Assembly: GCF_004799515.1 (NCBI RefSeq)
Contig: NZ_SSMX01000030.1
Location: 186,001-250,000, forward strand
DNA from: Phenylobacterium sp.
Lineage (GTDB): Bacteria > Pseudomonadota > Alphaproteobacteria > Caulobacterales > Caulobacteraceae
Direction of reading: 5' to 3'
DNA length: 64,000 bases
Under the pieces are notes generated by a model that was given only the letters and a program-made list of their open reading frames with translations, did not search any database and had not been told where the DNA came from. The position numbers were made by a program, and so were the translations under genes. This document shows positions 36,552 through 44,799 of this stretch, piece by piece; the stretch's first letter is position 1; every line of letters begins with the position of its first letter.

Positions 36552-36615
36552 GTTTCCCCCTCCGTCACGTCTCGCTGCGCTCGCCGCGACACCTCCCCCA
36601 AAGGGGGAGGATTTT
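36552..36615 (-). repeat. Right inverted repeat of the DUF559 unit
   Basis: Read on the minus strand, this 64-base copy starts with a hairpin (TCCTCCCCC TTT GGGGGAGG) and ends GACGGAGGGGGAAAC, like the left copy. The hairpin loops differ (TCA versus TTT) while the stems are kept, which suggests selection for structure. Confidence 0.8.
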
Positions 36616-36629
36616 GCGACGGCGTCCTA

Positions 36630-38357
36630 TCAATACCCCCGTGCGACGCCCTCGCGCCTCGGGTCGGCGCCGCCACGCAGGCCGTTTGGGGTCATCTCGA
36701 TCCCCTGCTCGCCGGAGCCCTCGCCAAAGCCGCCGCCGCGCAGGGCGACGCCCTTGGCGGCCAGGCCAGCCACCACGCCGGGCGGATAGCGCGCCGGCTC
36801 CGAGGCGTAGATGGTGTCGAAGGCGATGAGGTTGGGCAGGTTGATCGCCTCCTGCACCGGCAGCTTCCAGGCCATCAGCCCCACCAGCACCTTGAGGTTG
36901 AAGGCGATGATCGACGGGCCGCCCGGCGAGCCGGCCCCGGCGACGAAGCGGCCTTCCTTGTCCAGCACGATGGCCGGGGCCATGGACGAGCGCGGCCGCT
37001 TGCCGCCGGCCGGCGCGTTGGCGGCCGGGGCGCCGTCCTGGTCCTTCGGCGAGAAGGAGAAGTCGGTGAGCTGGTTGTTCAGGAAGAAGCCCGCGACCAT
37101 CTTGCCGTCGCCGAAGATGCTCTCGACCGTGGTGGTCATGGAGACGGCGTTGCCGTCCTTGTCGACGATCACGAGATGGGTGGTGCCGCCGGGCTCCCGG
37201 GTGCGGTCGGGCGCGCGGACCCCGGCGCCTTTCGGCGTCCCCGGACCGGGCGGCGGGCCGGCGCTGGCCGGATTGATCAGCTTGGCGCGGGCGTCCAGGT
37301 AGTCCGCCGCCAGCAGGCCTTCCATGGGCACGGAAACGAAGTCCGGGTCGCCGTAGTAGCGGTCGCGGTCGGCGTACATCAGCCGGCTCGCCTGGCTGAA
37401 CAGGTACCAGCCCTGGACGTCGTTGGGGTGCTTCTCGATGTCCGTGCGCTGCAGGAGGCCCAAACCCTCCAGCACCGCCGGGCCGCCGGACGGCGCCGGG
37501 GGCACGCAGACGGTGTACTCGCGGTAGGGCCGGCAAACCGCCGGGGTGGCCTTGGGCTTGTAGGACGCCAGGTCCTTCAGCGTCATGGCGGTGGGGTAAG
37601 GCCCCTCGCGAAGCTTGGCCACGATCTCAGCGGCGATCGGGCCCTCCAGGATCGCCTTGGGCCCTTCCGCCGCGAGCCGCTTCAGGGTCGCCGCGTAGGC
37701 CGGGTTCTTCATCAGCTCCCCGGCCTGCACCTTGGTCCCGTCGGGCTTGGTGAAATAGGCGACGGCGTCCGGCTGCCGGGCCTGGGGCGCGCCGGAGACG
37801 GCGGCGTCGGCCATCCGCTTGGGCACGTGGAAGCCGTCGGCGGCGAGGTGCTCGGCGTCCCCGAACAGGTCCTTCCAGGCCAGCTTCCCGTGCTGGCTCT
37901 GCGCCAGGTAGAGCATGGCGATGGCGCCGGGCACGCCGGCCGAGCGGCCGCCGACGATCGCCTGGCCCTTGGGCATGGGCTTGCCGTCCGGGCCGTAGAA
38001 CAGCTCGGGCGTCGCCGCGGCGGGGGCGGTCTCGCGGCCGTTGTAGGCGGTCACCTTGCGGGTCTTGGCGTCGTAGTAGGTCATGAAGGCGCCGCCGCCG
38101 AGGCCGGAACTCTGCGGCTCCTCCAGGCCCAGCACCGCCTGGACGGCGACCGCGGCGTCCACCGCCGAGCCGCCGGCCTTCAGCACCTTCAGGCCCGCGT
38201 CCACCGCGTCCGGTTCGGCGGCGGCGACCATGGCCGTCGGGCCCTTCTCAGGGGCGGCCAGCGCCTGGGTGGCTGGCGCGGAGACGGCCAGGACGGCGGC
38301 GGCGGCCACAAAGAAAGCGGAGGGGCCGAGGGACAGGAAACGCTTGGCGACGGTCAC
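36630..38357 (-). CDS. ggt: Gamma-glutamyltransferase / glutathione hydrolase
   Basis: This 575-residue periplasmic Ntn-hydrolase is made as one chain that self-cleaves before Thr392 (GGTTHLVIVDKDGNAVSMTT). It transfers or hydrolyses the gamma-glutamyl group of glutathione. A signal peptide (FFVAAAAVLAVSAPATQALA) leads. NGRETAPAAATPELF holds the substrate-carboxylate Arg, and SSMAPAIVLDKEGRFVAGAGS then GGPSIIAF supply small-subunit substrate contacts. The lid-loop region GAPAANAPAGGKRP is Ala/Gly-rich. It ends 15 bases from the right repeat of the DUF559 unit, so the insertion may have altered its 3' region. Confidence 0.96.
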   Translation of the reverse strand: MTVAKRFLSLGPSAFFVAAAAVLAVSAPATQALAAPEKGPTAMVAAAEPDAVDAGLKVLKAGGSAVDAAVAVQAVLGLEEPQSSGLGGGAFMTYYDAKTRKVTAYNGRETAPAAATPELFYGPDGKPMPKGQAIVGGRSAGVPGAIAMLYLAQSQHGKLAWKDLFGDAEHLAADGFHVPKRMADAAVSGAPQARQPDAVAYFTKPDGTKVQAGELMKNPAYAATLKRLAAEGPKAILEGPIAAEIVAKLREGPYPTAMTLKDLASYKPKATPAVCRPYREYTVCVPPAPSGGPAVLEGLGLLQRTDIEKHPNDVQGWYLFSQASRLMYADRDRYYGDPDFVSVPMEGLLAADYLDARAKLINPASAGPPPGPGTPKGAGVRAPDRTREPGGTTHLVIVDKDGNAVSMTTTVESIFGDGKMVAGFFLNNQLTDFSFSPKDQDGAPAANAPAGGKRPRSSMAPAIVLDKEGRFVAGAGSPGGPSIIAFNLKVLVGLMAWKLPVQEAINLPNLIAFDTIYASEPARYPPGVVAGLAAKGVALRGGGFGEGSGEQGIEMTPNGLRGGADPRREGVARGY

Positions 38358-38455
38358 GTGACGGGCAGCTCCGGATTGGGGGTCAGCGCCACCATAGCGG
38401 CGCGGCGCGTGCGGACAACAAACTGCCGCTCACGAAATTCTAGGCGCCCGGCGGC

Positions 38456-38483
38456 TTGCGCTTCGCCACGTCCGCGACTAGGT
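38456..38483 (+). promoter_or_regulatory. Possible promoter of tRNA-Arg
   Basis: TTGCGC (38456-38461) and CTAGGT (38478-38483) are 16 bases apart, and the latter ends 27 bases before the tRNA. They resemble the -35/-10 elements of alphaproteobacterial housekeeping promoters only loosely. Confidence 0.3.
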
Positions 38484-38509
38484 TCCGCGCCCTCGCCGTC
38501 AGGCGGTGC

Positions 38510-38586
38510 GCGCCCGTAGCTCAGCTGGATAGAGCATCAGACTACGAATCTGAGGGTCGGACGTTCGAATCGTTCCGGGCGCGCCA
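38510..38586 (+). tRNA. tRNA-Arg (anticodon ACG)
   Basis: The 77 bases fold into a complete cloverleaf: acceptor GCGCCCG pairing with CGGGCGC, D-arm GCTC/GAGC, anticodon stem TCAGA/TCTGA around loop CTACGAA, and T-arm with TTCGAAT. Anticodon ACG reads CGU, and CGC/CGA after A34 deamination. The CCA end is encoded. tRNA-Arg genes are frequent integration sites; no integrase lies just downstream here. Confidence 0.97.
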
Positions 38587-38630
38587 ATTTCTTGCGGAAA
38601 ATCAAAGATCTAAGGCGAGCAACCAATCGC

Positions 38631-38660
38631 CACCGTCCTAATTTTCGAATTAGGACGGTG
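38631..38660 (+). terminator. Hairpin after tRNA-Arg, likely terminator
   Basis: A 13-bp perfect stem (CACCGTCCTAATT and its complement) closes on a stable TTCG tetraloop. It lies 44 bases after the tRNA and is followed by TTTAGG rather than a long T-run, so termination is probable but not textbook. Confidence 0.6.
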
Positions 38661-38673
38661 TTTAGGACGGTGT
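38650..38673 (+). repeat. Tandem 12-bp repeat overlapping the hairpin
   Basis: TTAGGACGGTGT occurs twice head to tail. The first copy forms the 3' arm of the hairpin, so the second provides an alternative pairing arm. Confidence 0.75.
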
Positions 38674-38861
38674 ATTTTGGGCAACATTCCGAGAACGTTG
38701 CCGGGAATGCGAGGGCCTTCGCCGCCCTGCGAAGGCCTGCGATTCATGGTTGGTTCTCCCGCGGTCGCAGCGTTGCCGCAGCGCTGTCGCGGATTGCGGC
38801 GCTTGAAATGCCTGCGCCCCGCCGGATGACCGCGTTTTTTATTCACGCGGTGGGGCGCAAT
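38674..38861. other. Non-coding stretch after the tRNA with small hairpins
   Basis: No convincing gene is present. A perfect 9-bp stem GGCCTTCGC/GCGAAGGCC (38714-38737) and a weaker ACCGCG/CGCGGT pair with a T-rich loop are visible. The region separates core genes from the accessory block on the right. Confidence 0.45.
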
Positions 38862-39482
38862 TTACGCCGACGCTGATGCAGCGGCCGATGCGCCGAGCGG
38901 AGCAGCTTGGCCACGGACGAAGCCCGCCGGCTCGTAGTCATAACCCCGGCGTTGGCTCCCTGACGCCAAGCGACGCTGATGCGCGCACGGCGCAGCAGGT
39001 CCCGAGAGTAACGCCGCCATGGCGTCGACCTCGCGACAGATCCGGTCGAGCTTGCGCCGCATCATGTCGGCGACGCTCTCTTGGTCGCACGCATCTTGTG
39101 CGATCGTCCGGCAATCGACCTCTAGCCAAAGCCGCGTCAATGCCGTGCTGAAGGCCGGATTTCGCACTTCGTAGTGTGGGACCTCGTTCAGGCAGACGTA
39201 GACGATCGTCATGTCAGAACGCCAACCCGCCACCAGGTTGGCGAGATCTTCACAGGCGCCAAGAGCCTTCAGGTCATCGAGATGCGCCTCGGTCCTGGCC
39301 TTCGCTTCGAGGCCGAGATCGCGGCATAGCCGCACCAGAGCATTGAAGTCGTCGGCCTTCTCAAGCCGCACGCGACGGCGCTCAAGGTGGGCCGCGAGCA
39401 CATACCAGCCCAGCAGGATTATCGAGCAGACGGCCTGGACGACAGCGGTCGCGGTTTGCAGTCGGGCGGCTTGATCCATCAC
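38862..39482 (-). CDS. Hypothetical protein with N-terminal membrane helix
   Basis: This protein of about 206 residues has one N-terminal hydrophobic helix (TAVVQAVCSIILLGWYVLAA) followed by a charged, mostly helical cytosolic part (HLERRRVRLEKADDFNALVR). Six Cys are scattered without a clear motif. The C-terminal 45 residues are low complexity. I do not recognise a family. Start could be either of two adjacent Met codons. It is the first gene after the tRNA and 71 bases from the dienelactone hydrolase. Confidence 0.6.
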   Translation of the reverse strand: MMDQAARLQTATAVVQAVCSIILLGWYVLAAHLERRRVRLEKADDFNALVRLCRDLGLEAKARTEAHLDDLKALGACEDLANLVAGWRSDMTIVYVCLNEVPHYEVRNPAFSTALTRLWLEVDCRTIAQDACDQESVADMMRRKLDRICREVDAMAALLSGPAAPCAHQRRLASGSQRRGYDYEPAGFVRGQAAPLGASAAASASA

Positions 39483-39553
39483 GAAGACTCCTGGAGCGGA
39501 AGGCAGGTGCGCCGGCAGCTCAAAGGCTGACGGCGCACCCGATCAGGGGAGCG

Positions 39554-40291
39554 TCAGACCACGGCGGCCTGAGCGTCGGACGAGGTGGCTTTGGCGAGGG
39601 CCAGGCGGTCGGCCAGGAAGGCCCATGTTCGGCCGTTCGCGAGGGCCGCGGCCTTAGCGTCGTAGTGCAGACCGGTATGGCGGGCGAAGGCGTGGTTGCA
39701 GCCGGGATAGCTGAAGACCTCGACGTTCGACTTGCCCGCCAGCGCCGCCTTGATCGCCGCCTGGGCGGGTTTGGAGATGAACTCGTCCTCCTCGGCGAGG
39801 TGCATCAGCATCGGCGCTTTGATGGCGGGAGCTTCGTCCAGGTACTTTTCGGTGTCGCCGCCATGATAGGCGACGACGGCGTCGACCTGGCCGCGCGCCG
39901 AGGTGAGGAAGCCCATCAGGGCGCCCAGACAGAAGCCCTGGATGGCGACCTTGCCGGAGGAGCCCGGCATAAGGCGCGCCGCCTCAATCGCCGCCTGAAT
40001 ATCCTTCACGCCTTGGTCCCGGTCGTAGGCGGTGTAGAGGGCGACGCCCTTTTGCCACTCGGCGTCCGACCACATGCTGAGGCTCACGCCCGGCTCTTGG
40101 CGCCAGAAAAGGTCCGGAGCGATGGCCAGGAAGCCTTTGGCGGCCAGCTCCTCACAGGTCTGCTTGATGTCGGCGTTCACGCCAAACACCTCGTGCAGGA
40201 CGATCACCACCGGCGCGGTCTTCGAGGTGGGCCGGGCCACATAGGCGCTAAAGTCGCCATCGGCGGTGTGGATGATCAGGGTGTCGCTCAT
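39554..40291 (-). CDS. Dienelactone hydrolase family protein
   Basis: This 245-residue cytosolic alpha/beta hydrolase has a cysteine nucleophile: Cys121 in GFCLGA, with Glu34 in VLHEVFGVN and a late His200 in GCNHAFAR. Together with an acidic residue around EEDEF (169) these match the dienelactone hydrolase triad. GLHYDAKAAALANGRTWAFL is the usual C-terminal pattern. ATG 40291 has GGAAAGGAC before it. No aromatic-ring-cleavage genes are near, so the substrate may be another lactone or ester. It is the first of eight alpha/beta-hydrolase-fold genes in this block. Confidence 0.92.
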   Translation of the reverse strand: MSDTLIIHTADGDFSAYVARPTSKTAPVVIVLHEVFGVNADIKQTCEELAAKGFLAIAPDLFWRQEPGVSLSMWSDAEWQKGVALYTAYDRDQGVKDIQAAIEAARLMPGSSGKVAIQGFCLGALMGFLTSARGQVDAVVAYHGGDTEKYLDEAPAIKAPMLMHLAEEDEFISKPAQAAIKAALAGKSNVEVFSYPGCNHAFARHTGLHYDAKAAALANGRTWAFLADRLALAKATSSDAQAAVV

Positions 40292-40513
40292 CGTCTCGTC
40301 CTTTCCGGTTGGGGGTGCGTGGTCGTCTGGGGCCACCAATCTGCTCACTCTCTGCCCGCGCCAATTGAACGATGCCGCACCGTTTGGAGTGATTGCGCCG
40401 CGCGAAGACGGCGTTTCCGTTCAAGTTGCGACGCCGGCAAACAGCGGAATGGAAGGCGCGGCTCTGACGTGCGCTAATCCCGCAGGCGGACCCGCGCACA
40501 CCAGGGAGGGCGC

Positions 40514-41785
40514 ATGTCATCGACGATCCGGATCCTGGCGGCGCTGGTGGTTGGCGTGATCGCGGGCGTCGTGCTTTCAGGCCTCGCGCCGGCCTCCGTC
40601 TCGCCAGCCGTGACCGTCGCCAAGAGCGTCGGCGGACTCTGGCTCGACAGCCTCAGGATGACCGTCGTCCCGATGATCTTCGTCCTGGTTGTCACCGGCG
40701 TGGGCGCGACGTTCGGCGTGGTCACCGCCGGCGGCATGACAGCGCGCACCCTTGTGCTGTTCGCGATCCTACTCCTGGGCGCCGCCATCTTTGGCGTCCT
40801 GCTGATGGACGCCATCCTTATGGTGTTCCCCATTCCCGGCGCTGCAAGCGTCGCAATCCGCGACGCCATGGCTGCCGGGCGCGTCGCCACACCCGTCGCG
40901 CCACCGGCGGCTGATTGGCTGAAAGGATTCATCCCGGCCAATCCCGTTGCCGCTGCGGCTGACGGCGCGATCGCACCTCTCGTGGTGTTCAGTCTGATCT
41001 TCGGCTTTGGCGTAACCCGAATTGCAGCCCCGCTCCGCCAGTCGCTGCTGCAAGTCTTGGACGCCATACTCCAGACGCTGCTGGTGATCGTGGGCTGGGT
41101 CCTTAGGGCTGCGCCCCTTGGCGTGGCGAGCTTGGCTTTCGTCGCTGCGGCGCAAGCCGGCTTGGCTACGGCCGGCACGCTGCTTCACTACGCGCTGACC
41201 GGGGCGCTGTTCTGCGCGATCCTGGTTCTTGTCCTTTATCCTCTCACGGTCGTCTGCAGCGGCGTGTCGGTCATCCGGTTCGCCCGCGCTGCGGCGCCGG
41301 CGCAACTGGTTGCCTTCAGCACGCAGTCCTCTGTCGGAAGCTTGCCGGCGATGGTCGAGGCCACGACGGCGCTGGGCGGCGAACCCGCTGTGGCGCAGGT
41401 TGTACTACCACTTGCGGTCTCACTGTTTCGGCTGGGAAGTGCTGCCTCCGGTGGCGCCATCGCGCTATATGTGGCGCGGCTATCGGGAATCGCGCTGACG
41501 CCGATGCAGATGGGAATCGCGGCTGTCCTTTCCGCCCTGATCAGCTTGGCGGCCGTCGGCCTTCCGAGCCAAGCCTCGTTCGTCACCGTCATGAGCCCGA
41601 TATGCCTTGCGGTGGGCGCGCCGCTCGAAGCGCTCGTGCTGTTGATGGCCGTCGACAGCCTGCCTGACGCCGTTCGCACAGTCGTCAACGTCACGGCCGA
41701 CATTTCGGTCACCGCGATCAGCGATCGCTGGCGCAAGGCACCGGCGTCAGCCGCGCTCGGCCAGGAGGGCGTTGGCGGCTCTTAA
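40514..41785 (+). CDS. Dicarboxylate/amino acid:cation symporter (DAACS)
   Basis: This 423-residue inner-membrane transporter of the glutamate/dicarboxylate family (GltP, DctA) has about eight helices and two re-entrant loops. LWLDSLRMTVVPMIFVLVVT is the N-terminal signature. The first hairpin is Ser-rich (STQSSVGSLPAMVE) as expected, and the last substrate-site helix is MAVDSLPDAVRTVVNVTADI. The usual NMDGT cation-binding motif is altered (RLGSAASGGAIAL), so ion coupling may differ. AGGGAGGG precedes ATG 40514. Its 3' end overlaps the convergent regulator by 39 bases. Confidence 0.88.
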   Translation: MSSTIRILAALVVGVIAGVVLSGLAPASVSPAVTVAKSVGGLWLDSLRMTVVPMIFVLVVTGVGATFGVVTAGGMTARTLVLFAILLLGAAIFGVLLMDAILMVFPIPGAASVAIRDAMAAGRVATPVAPPAADWLKGFIPANPVAAAADGAIAPLVVFSLIFGFGVTRIAAPLRQSLLQVLDAILQTLLVIVGWVLRAAPLGVASLAFVAAAQAGLATAGTLLHYALTGALFCAILVLVLYPLTVVCSGVSVIRFARAAAPAQLVAFSTQSSVGSLPAMVEATTALGGEPAVAQVVLPLAVSLFRLGSAASGGAIALYVARLSGIALTPMQMGIAAVLSALISLAAVGLPSQASFVTVMSPICLAVGAPLEALVLLMAVDSLPDAVRTVVNVTADISVTAISDRWRKAPASAALGQEGVGGS

Positions 41786-44599
41786 GTCGGCGGTATCGAA
41801 TCCCTCGCGGAACCGGCCGACCACGGAGGCGAGGCGCTCGGCCGAGGCTGCCGTGTTGCTCTGACACCGGGCCAGGGACAACGCGGCGCGCAATTCCCAG
41901 GACAGCGCGCCCTGCGCCGAGGATGTTTCCAACGCCTCGGTGAGGCTGTCGACGGCGTCGGACGACCGATCCAAATGATGGAGCGCCTCGCCGCGGATGC
42001 GCAGCAGTTCAGCCCGCGTCCAGCCTTCGCCGGTTCGTTCGGCGCGCGCGATCGCGTCCTCGACGATGCGCAAGCCTTCCGCGGCCTGGCCGTCCCCCAC
42101 GAGGGCCTCGGCCAGCACGCCAAGGAAGGCGGTGTGGTAGCAAACGAACCCAGCTGCCTCGAGCTGGGCGATCCCTGAACGAAGCAGCGCCACGCCCCGT
42201 TCACGCTCCCCGCGCCGCACGCAGACCTCGCCTTCAAAGCAGTCCCCGTAGGTTCGCCAGACATCCAAGGCTTGGAGCCCGGTATGCTGGCGGAGCAGTG
42301 CGATGTAGCGGTCCGCCAACTCCAGGTCGCCGCGCCAGAGCGCGAGGAAGCAGGCCGCGTCGGAGAGCACGTGCGCCAGCGACAAGGTATGGTCATCGGC
42401 CGTCACAGTAGCGATGTTGTCTTCGACGTCCCGCAGAGCCTGATCGGCGTCGCCGCGCAACCACAGAGCGCGCGCAAGCGTGATGCGGGCCGTGCTTCGC
42501 TGGTCGTACTGGAAGCGCGCCACATCGGCCGGCCGGGCCGTTGCACCATAGATCCGCAACATGGCTGTGATGTCAGCTGTGGCGGCTTCGAGATCGCCCA
42601 GCATTAGGCGGGACCAGGCGCGAATCCGCTGTGCAATGAGTGGGTCAGCGGCGTCCGGCGCGCTGGCCGAAAGCCTCGCGAAGCGGTCAGCGAAGTCGAG
42701 GGCTTGGCGAGCTTCACCACTATTCACGCGGTCCGTCCAAAGCGCCCAGAGCGCGCGCGCCTGATAGTCGGCATCGCCAATCTGCTCGGCGATCTCCAGG
42801 ACCGAACGCCAAGCGGCGACCCCGCTAGGAAAGCCGGTGATCGCGCGCATCTGCGGGAATCCGAGGCCCGCATAGAGTCGCATGCGCACCCGCAAGTCGG
42901 GATCTGGTGAGCCGTCCAGCCAGGTGAGGGCGGCCTGCACGCGGCCCAGGCATTCGTCGACCAGCGAGAGCTGGAACCATAGCGGCACGGCGTCGGCCGT
43001 CAGGGCGACACCGATCGATCCATCGCCATCTGGCGAAAAGGCCCAGTCGAGGGCCGCCCGTAGATTGCCAAGCAGGCCAGCGGACTCCGCCAATCCCTCG
43101 GCAGGGCGCGTGGCAAGCACCTCCTCCGCTGCTGCGAAGTGATCACGATAGTAGGTCGCGTGGCGACGCCGGCGCAGGTTGGCCTCGCCAGAGGCTTCCA
43201 GCTTCTCGCGCGCGTAGGCGCGCGTGGTGTCCAGAAGTCTGTAACGGACCTCGTCGCCCTCCACCTCGGCGTTGAGCAGCGACTTTGCGGCCAGATTCAG
43301 CAGGCCGTCTTCGATCGCATCTGCTGCATTGTCGGCGGCTACCGCAATGGCGGCGGCAACGTCGAAGGGACCGTTGAAGACCGCCAGCCGCTGGAGCAGC
43401 AGCTGCTCGGCCACAGGCAAGATCCCGTAGCTCCAATCGACGGCGCCCCGCAGGGTCTGGTGGCGCGGGAGGGCTGTGCGCCGGCCACGCGTGAGCACTT
43501 GAAAACAGTTGTCCAGCGACCGCCCCAGAGCTTCAAGGCTCATACTGTCCAGGCGAGCTGCAGCCAGCTCGATCGCAAGGGCGATCCCGTCGAGGCGACG
43601 GCAGATCTCGACCACCCTTGGCGCGCCGGCCTCGTCGAGGCGGAAGCCGCCCAGCACGGAGGAGGCGCGCGCGACGAAGAGCTGTACGGCTGGAAATGCG
43701 AGCGCGTCAGCCGCCGTAGAATTCGCAGTCTCCGGGGGAAGCGCAAGGGGGCTTAGGCGATGCACCCATTCGCCATCCGCTCTTAGGGCCTCGCGGCTCG
43801 TCGCCAGCAAGGTGAGGTCGGGCGCGAGGCCCAGGAGGCGCTCTGCAAGTGTAGCCGCGGCCTCGATCACATGCTCGCAGCTATCGAGAACCAGCATGAG
43901 GCGGCGGCCGCGCACAGCCTCGGCGATCTCTTGCACCAAGTCCGCTGATCGCACCGCCAGTCCCAAACCTGAGGCCACGGCGCCCGCAACAAGCTCGCCA
44001 TCCGCCAATGGCGCCAGGTCAGCGAAGGCCACGGTTTCACCGGCGTCAGCTAAGCGCTGCGCCAAGGCCACGGCGACGGTGGTCTTGCCCATGCCGCCCG
44101 GCCCGACAATCGTGACGAGCCGCTGCTCGACAAGCACGAGCGACAACTCTTCGATCAAATCGTCCCGGCCAATGATCCGCCCGACAGGCATCGGGAGCCT
44201 TAGCACCGGAAAGGCGGCGTCGGTGGCAGTCGCAGGCGCTGCCGTCGACGCTGCAGTGGTCGTGGTTGAAACTGGCGCGACGAAGGTGTAGCCGCGACCC
44301 GGGACGTTGGTGATCAATCTGACGTCACCTTCGCCGTCGCCCAACGCCTTGCGCAGCGTGGAGATGTGGACGCGAAGCGCGCTCTCCTCGATGACGACGT
44401 CGGGCCAGACCAACGCAATCAGGGCGTCTTTGCTGAGGATCTCGCCGTGGCGTGTCGCCAGCGCGATGAGAATATCCAGCGACCGGCTACCCACGCGGAC
44501 CGGCGCCCCGGCGCGCAATAGTCGCCGCTCTGACGGGATCAGCTGGAAGTCGCCGAAGGCGAGCGCCTCATGTCCCTCGGAGCTAAAAGCCGCAGCCAT
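41747..44599 (-). CDS. Winged-helix/NTPase/helical-repeat regulator, paralog A
   Basis: This 950-residue regulator has three parts. Residues ~14-108 are an OmpR/CadC-type winged helix (VGSRSLDILIALATRHGEIL, ALRVHISTLRKAL, NVPGRGYTFV). Residues ~140-400 form a STAND/NB-ARC-like NTPase with Walker A GPGGMGKTT (166-174) and Walker B LMLVLDSCEH (Asp239), then ATSREALRADGEW and CRRLDGIALAIELAAARL. Residues ~480-950 are helical TPR-like repeats. It is likely a cytosolic DNA-binding switch that assembles on sensing a ligand through the repeats; the ligand is unknown. It resembles AfsR/MalT-style regulators. Two paralogs lie at 50005 and 53960. AraC and haloperoxidase genes are divergent from it. Confidence 0.9.
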   Translation of the reverse strand: MAAAFSSEGHEALAFGDFQLIPSERRLLRAGAPVRVGSRSLDILIALATRHGEILSKDALIALVWPDVVIEESALRVHISTLRKALGDGEGDVRLITNVPGRGYTFVAPVSTTTTAASTAAPATATDAAFPVLRLPMPVGRIIGRDDLIEELSLVLVEQRLVTIVGPGGMGKTTVAVALAQRLADAGETVAFADLAPLADGELVAGAVASGLGLAVRSADLVQEIAEAVRGRRLMLVLDSCEHVIEAAATLAERLLGLAPDLTLLATSREALRADGEWVHRLSPLALPPETANSTAADALAFPAVQLFVARASSVLGGFRLDEAGAPRVVEICRRLDGIALAIELAAARLDSMSLEALGRSLDNCFQVLTRGRRTALPRHQTLRGAVDWSYGILPVAEQLLLQRLAVFNGPFDVAAAIAVAADNAADAIEDGLLNLAAKSLLNAEVEGDEVRYRLLDTTRAYAREKLEASGEANLRRRRHATYYRDHFAAAEEVLATRPAEGLAESAGLLGNLRAALDWAFSPDGDGSIGVALTADAVPLWFQLSLVDECLGRVQAALTWLDGSPDPDLRVRMRLYAGLGFPQMRAITGFPSGVAAWRSVLEIAEQIGDADYQARALWALWTDRVNSGEARQALDFADRFARLSASAPDAADPLIAQRIRAWSRLMLGDLEAATADITAMLRIYGATARPADVARFQYDQRSTARITLARALWLRGDADQALRDVEDNIATVTADDHTLSLAHVLSDAACFLALWRGDLELADRYIALLRQHTGLQALDVWRTYGDCFEGEVCVRRGERERGVALLRSGIAQLEAAGFVCYHTAFLGVLAEALVGDGQAAEGLRIVEDAIARAERTGEGWTRAELLRIRGEALHHLDRSSDAVDSLTEALETSSAQGALSWELRAALSLARCQSNTAASAERLASVVGRFREGFDTADLRAANALLAERG

Positions 44600-44706
44600 G
44601 TCGATCCTGCGTTGGATGGTCTCGGATAGCTAGGCGATGATCTCCTGCAAAGCCATCACGCCAACACCCGATCGGGTAAAATGCGTGAAGCAGCCTCCTA
44701 CACTTC

Positions 44707-44724
44707 TTCACAACCGATAACTCG
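44707..44724 (+). promoter_or_regulatory. Conserved 18-bp motif, copy 1 (upstream of AraC gene)
   Basis: TTCACAACCGATAACTCG ends 75 bases before the AraC-family start at 44800. The copy before the haloperoxidase differs at one base, and a related copy precedes the second AraC gene. Likely a regulator-binding site; the regulator is inferred. Confidence 0.55.
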
Positions 44725-44799
44725 CGCCAGGTGGGAGCCAGGCCCAACCTCCAATCAACGCCCGCGTCCACTGACGCTGCGATCTGAAGGAGACCGGTC

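Larger units (their letters stand above)
36135..36615. mobile_element. DUF559 gene bracketed by 64-bp inverted repeats (putative REP-type mobile unit)
   Basis: A 481-base unit between the kinase and the gamma-glutamyltransferase consists of a left repeat, a DUF559 gene and an inverted copy of the repeat on the right. The left repeat ends at the base before the gene's stop codon, and the right repeat lies 50 bases upstream of its start. The outer half of each repeat is a hairpin (CCTCCCCC...GGGGGAGG); the inner end is GACGGAGGGGGAAAC. No target-site duplication was found by eye. The layout is analogous to REP elements with their own gene, but mobility is inferred. Confidence 0.55.

Noticed and set aside
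36126-38519. A 797-codon plus-strand open frame opposite gamma-glutamyltransferase
   Set aside because: Low-complexity shadow of a gene with a complete active site on the other strand.
38456-38641. A 61-codon open frame across the tRNA-Arg gene
   Set aside because: The sequence folds into a complete tRNA; the open frame is incidental.
38587-39550. Integrase or phage genes next to tRNA-Arg
   Set aside because: No recombinase motif (tyrosine or serine type) is visible; the only gene is a one-helix hypothetical protein.
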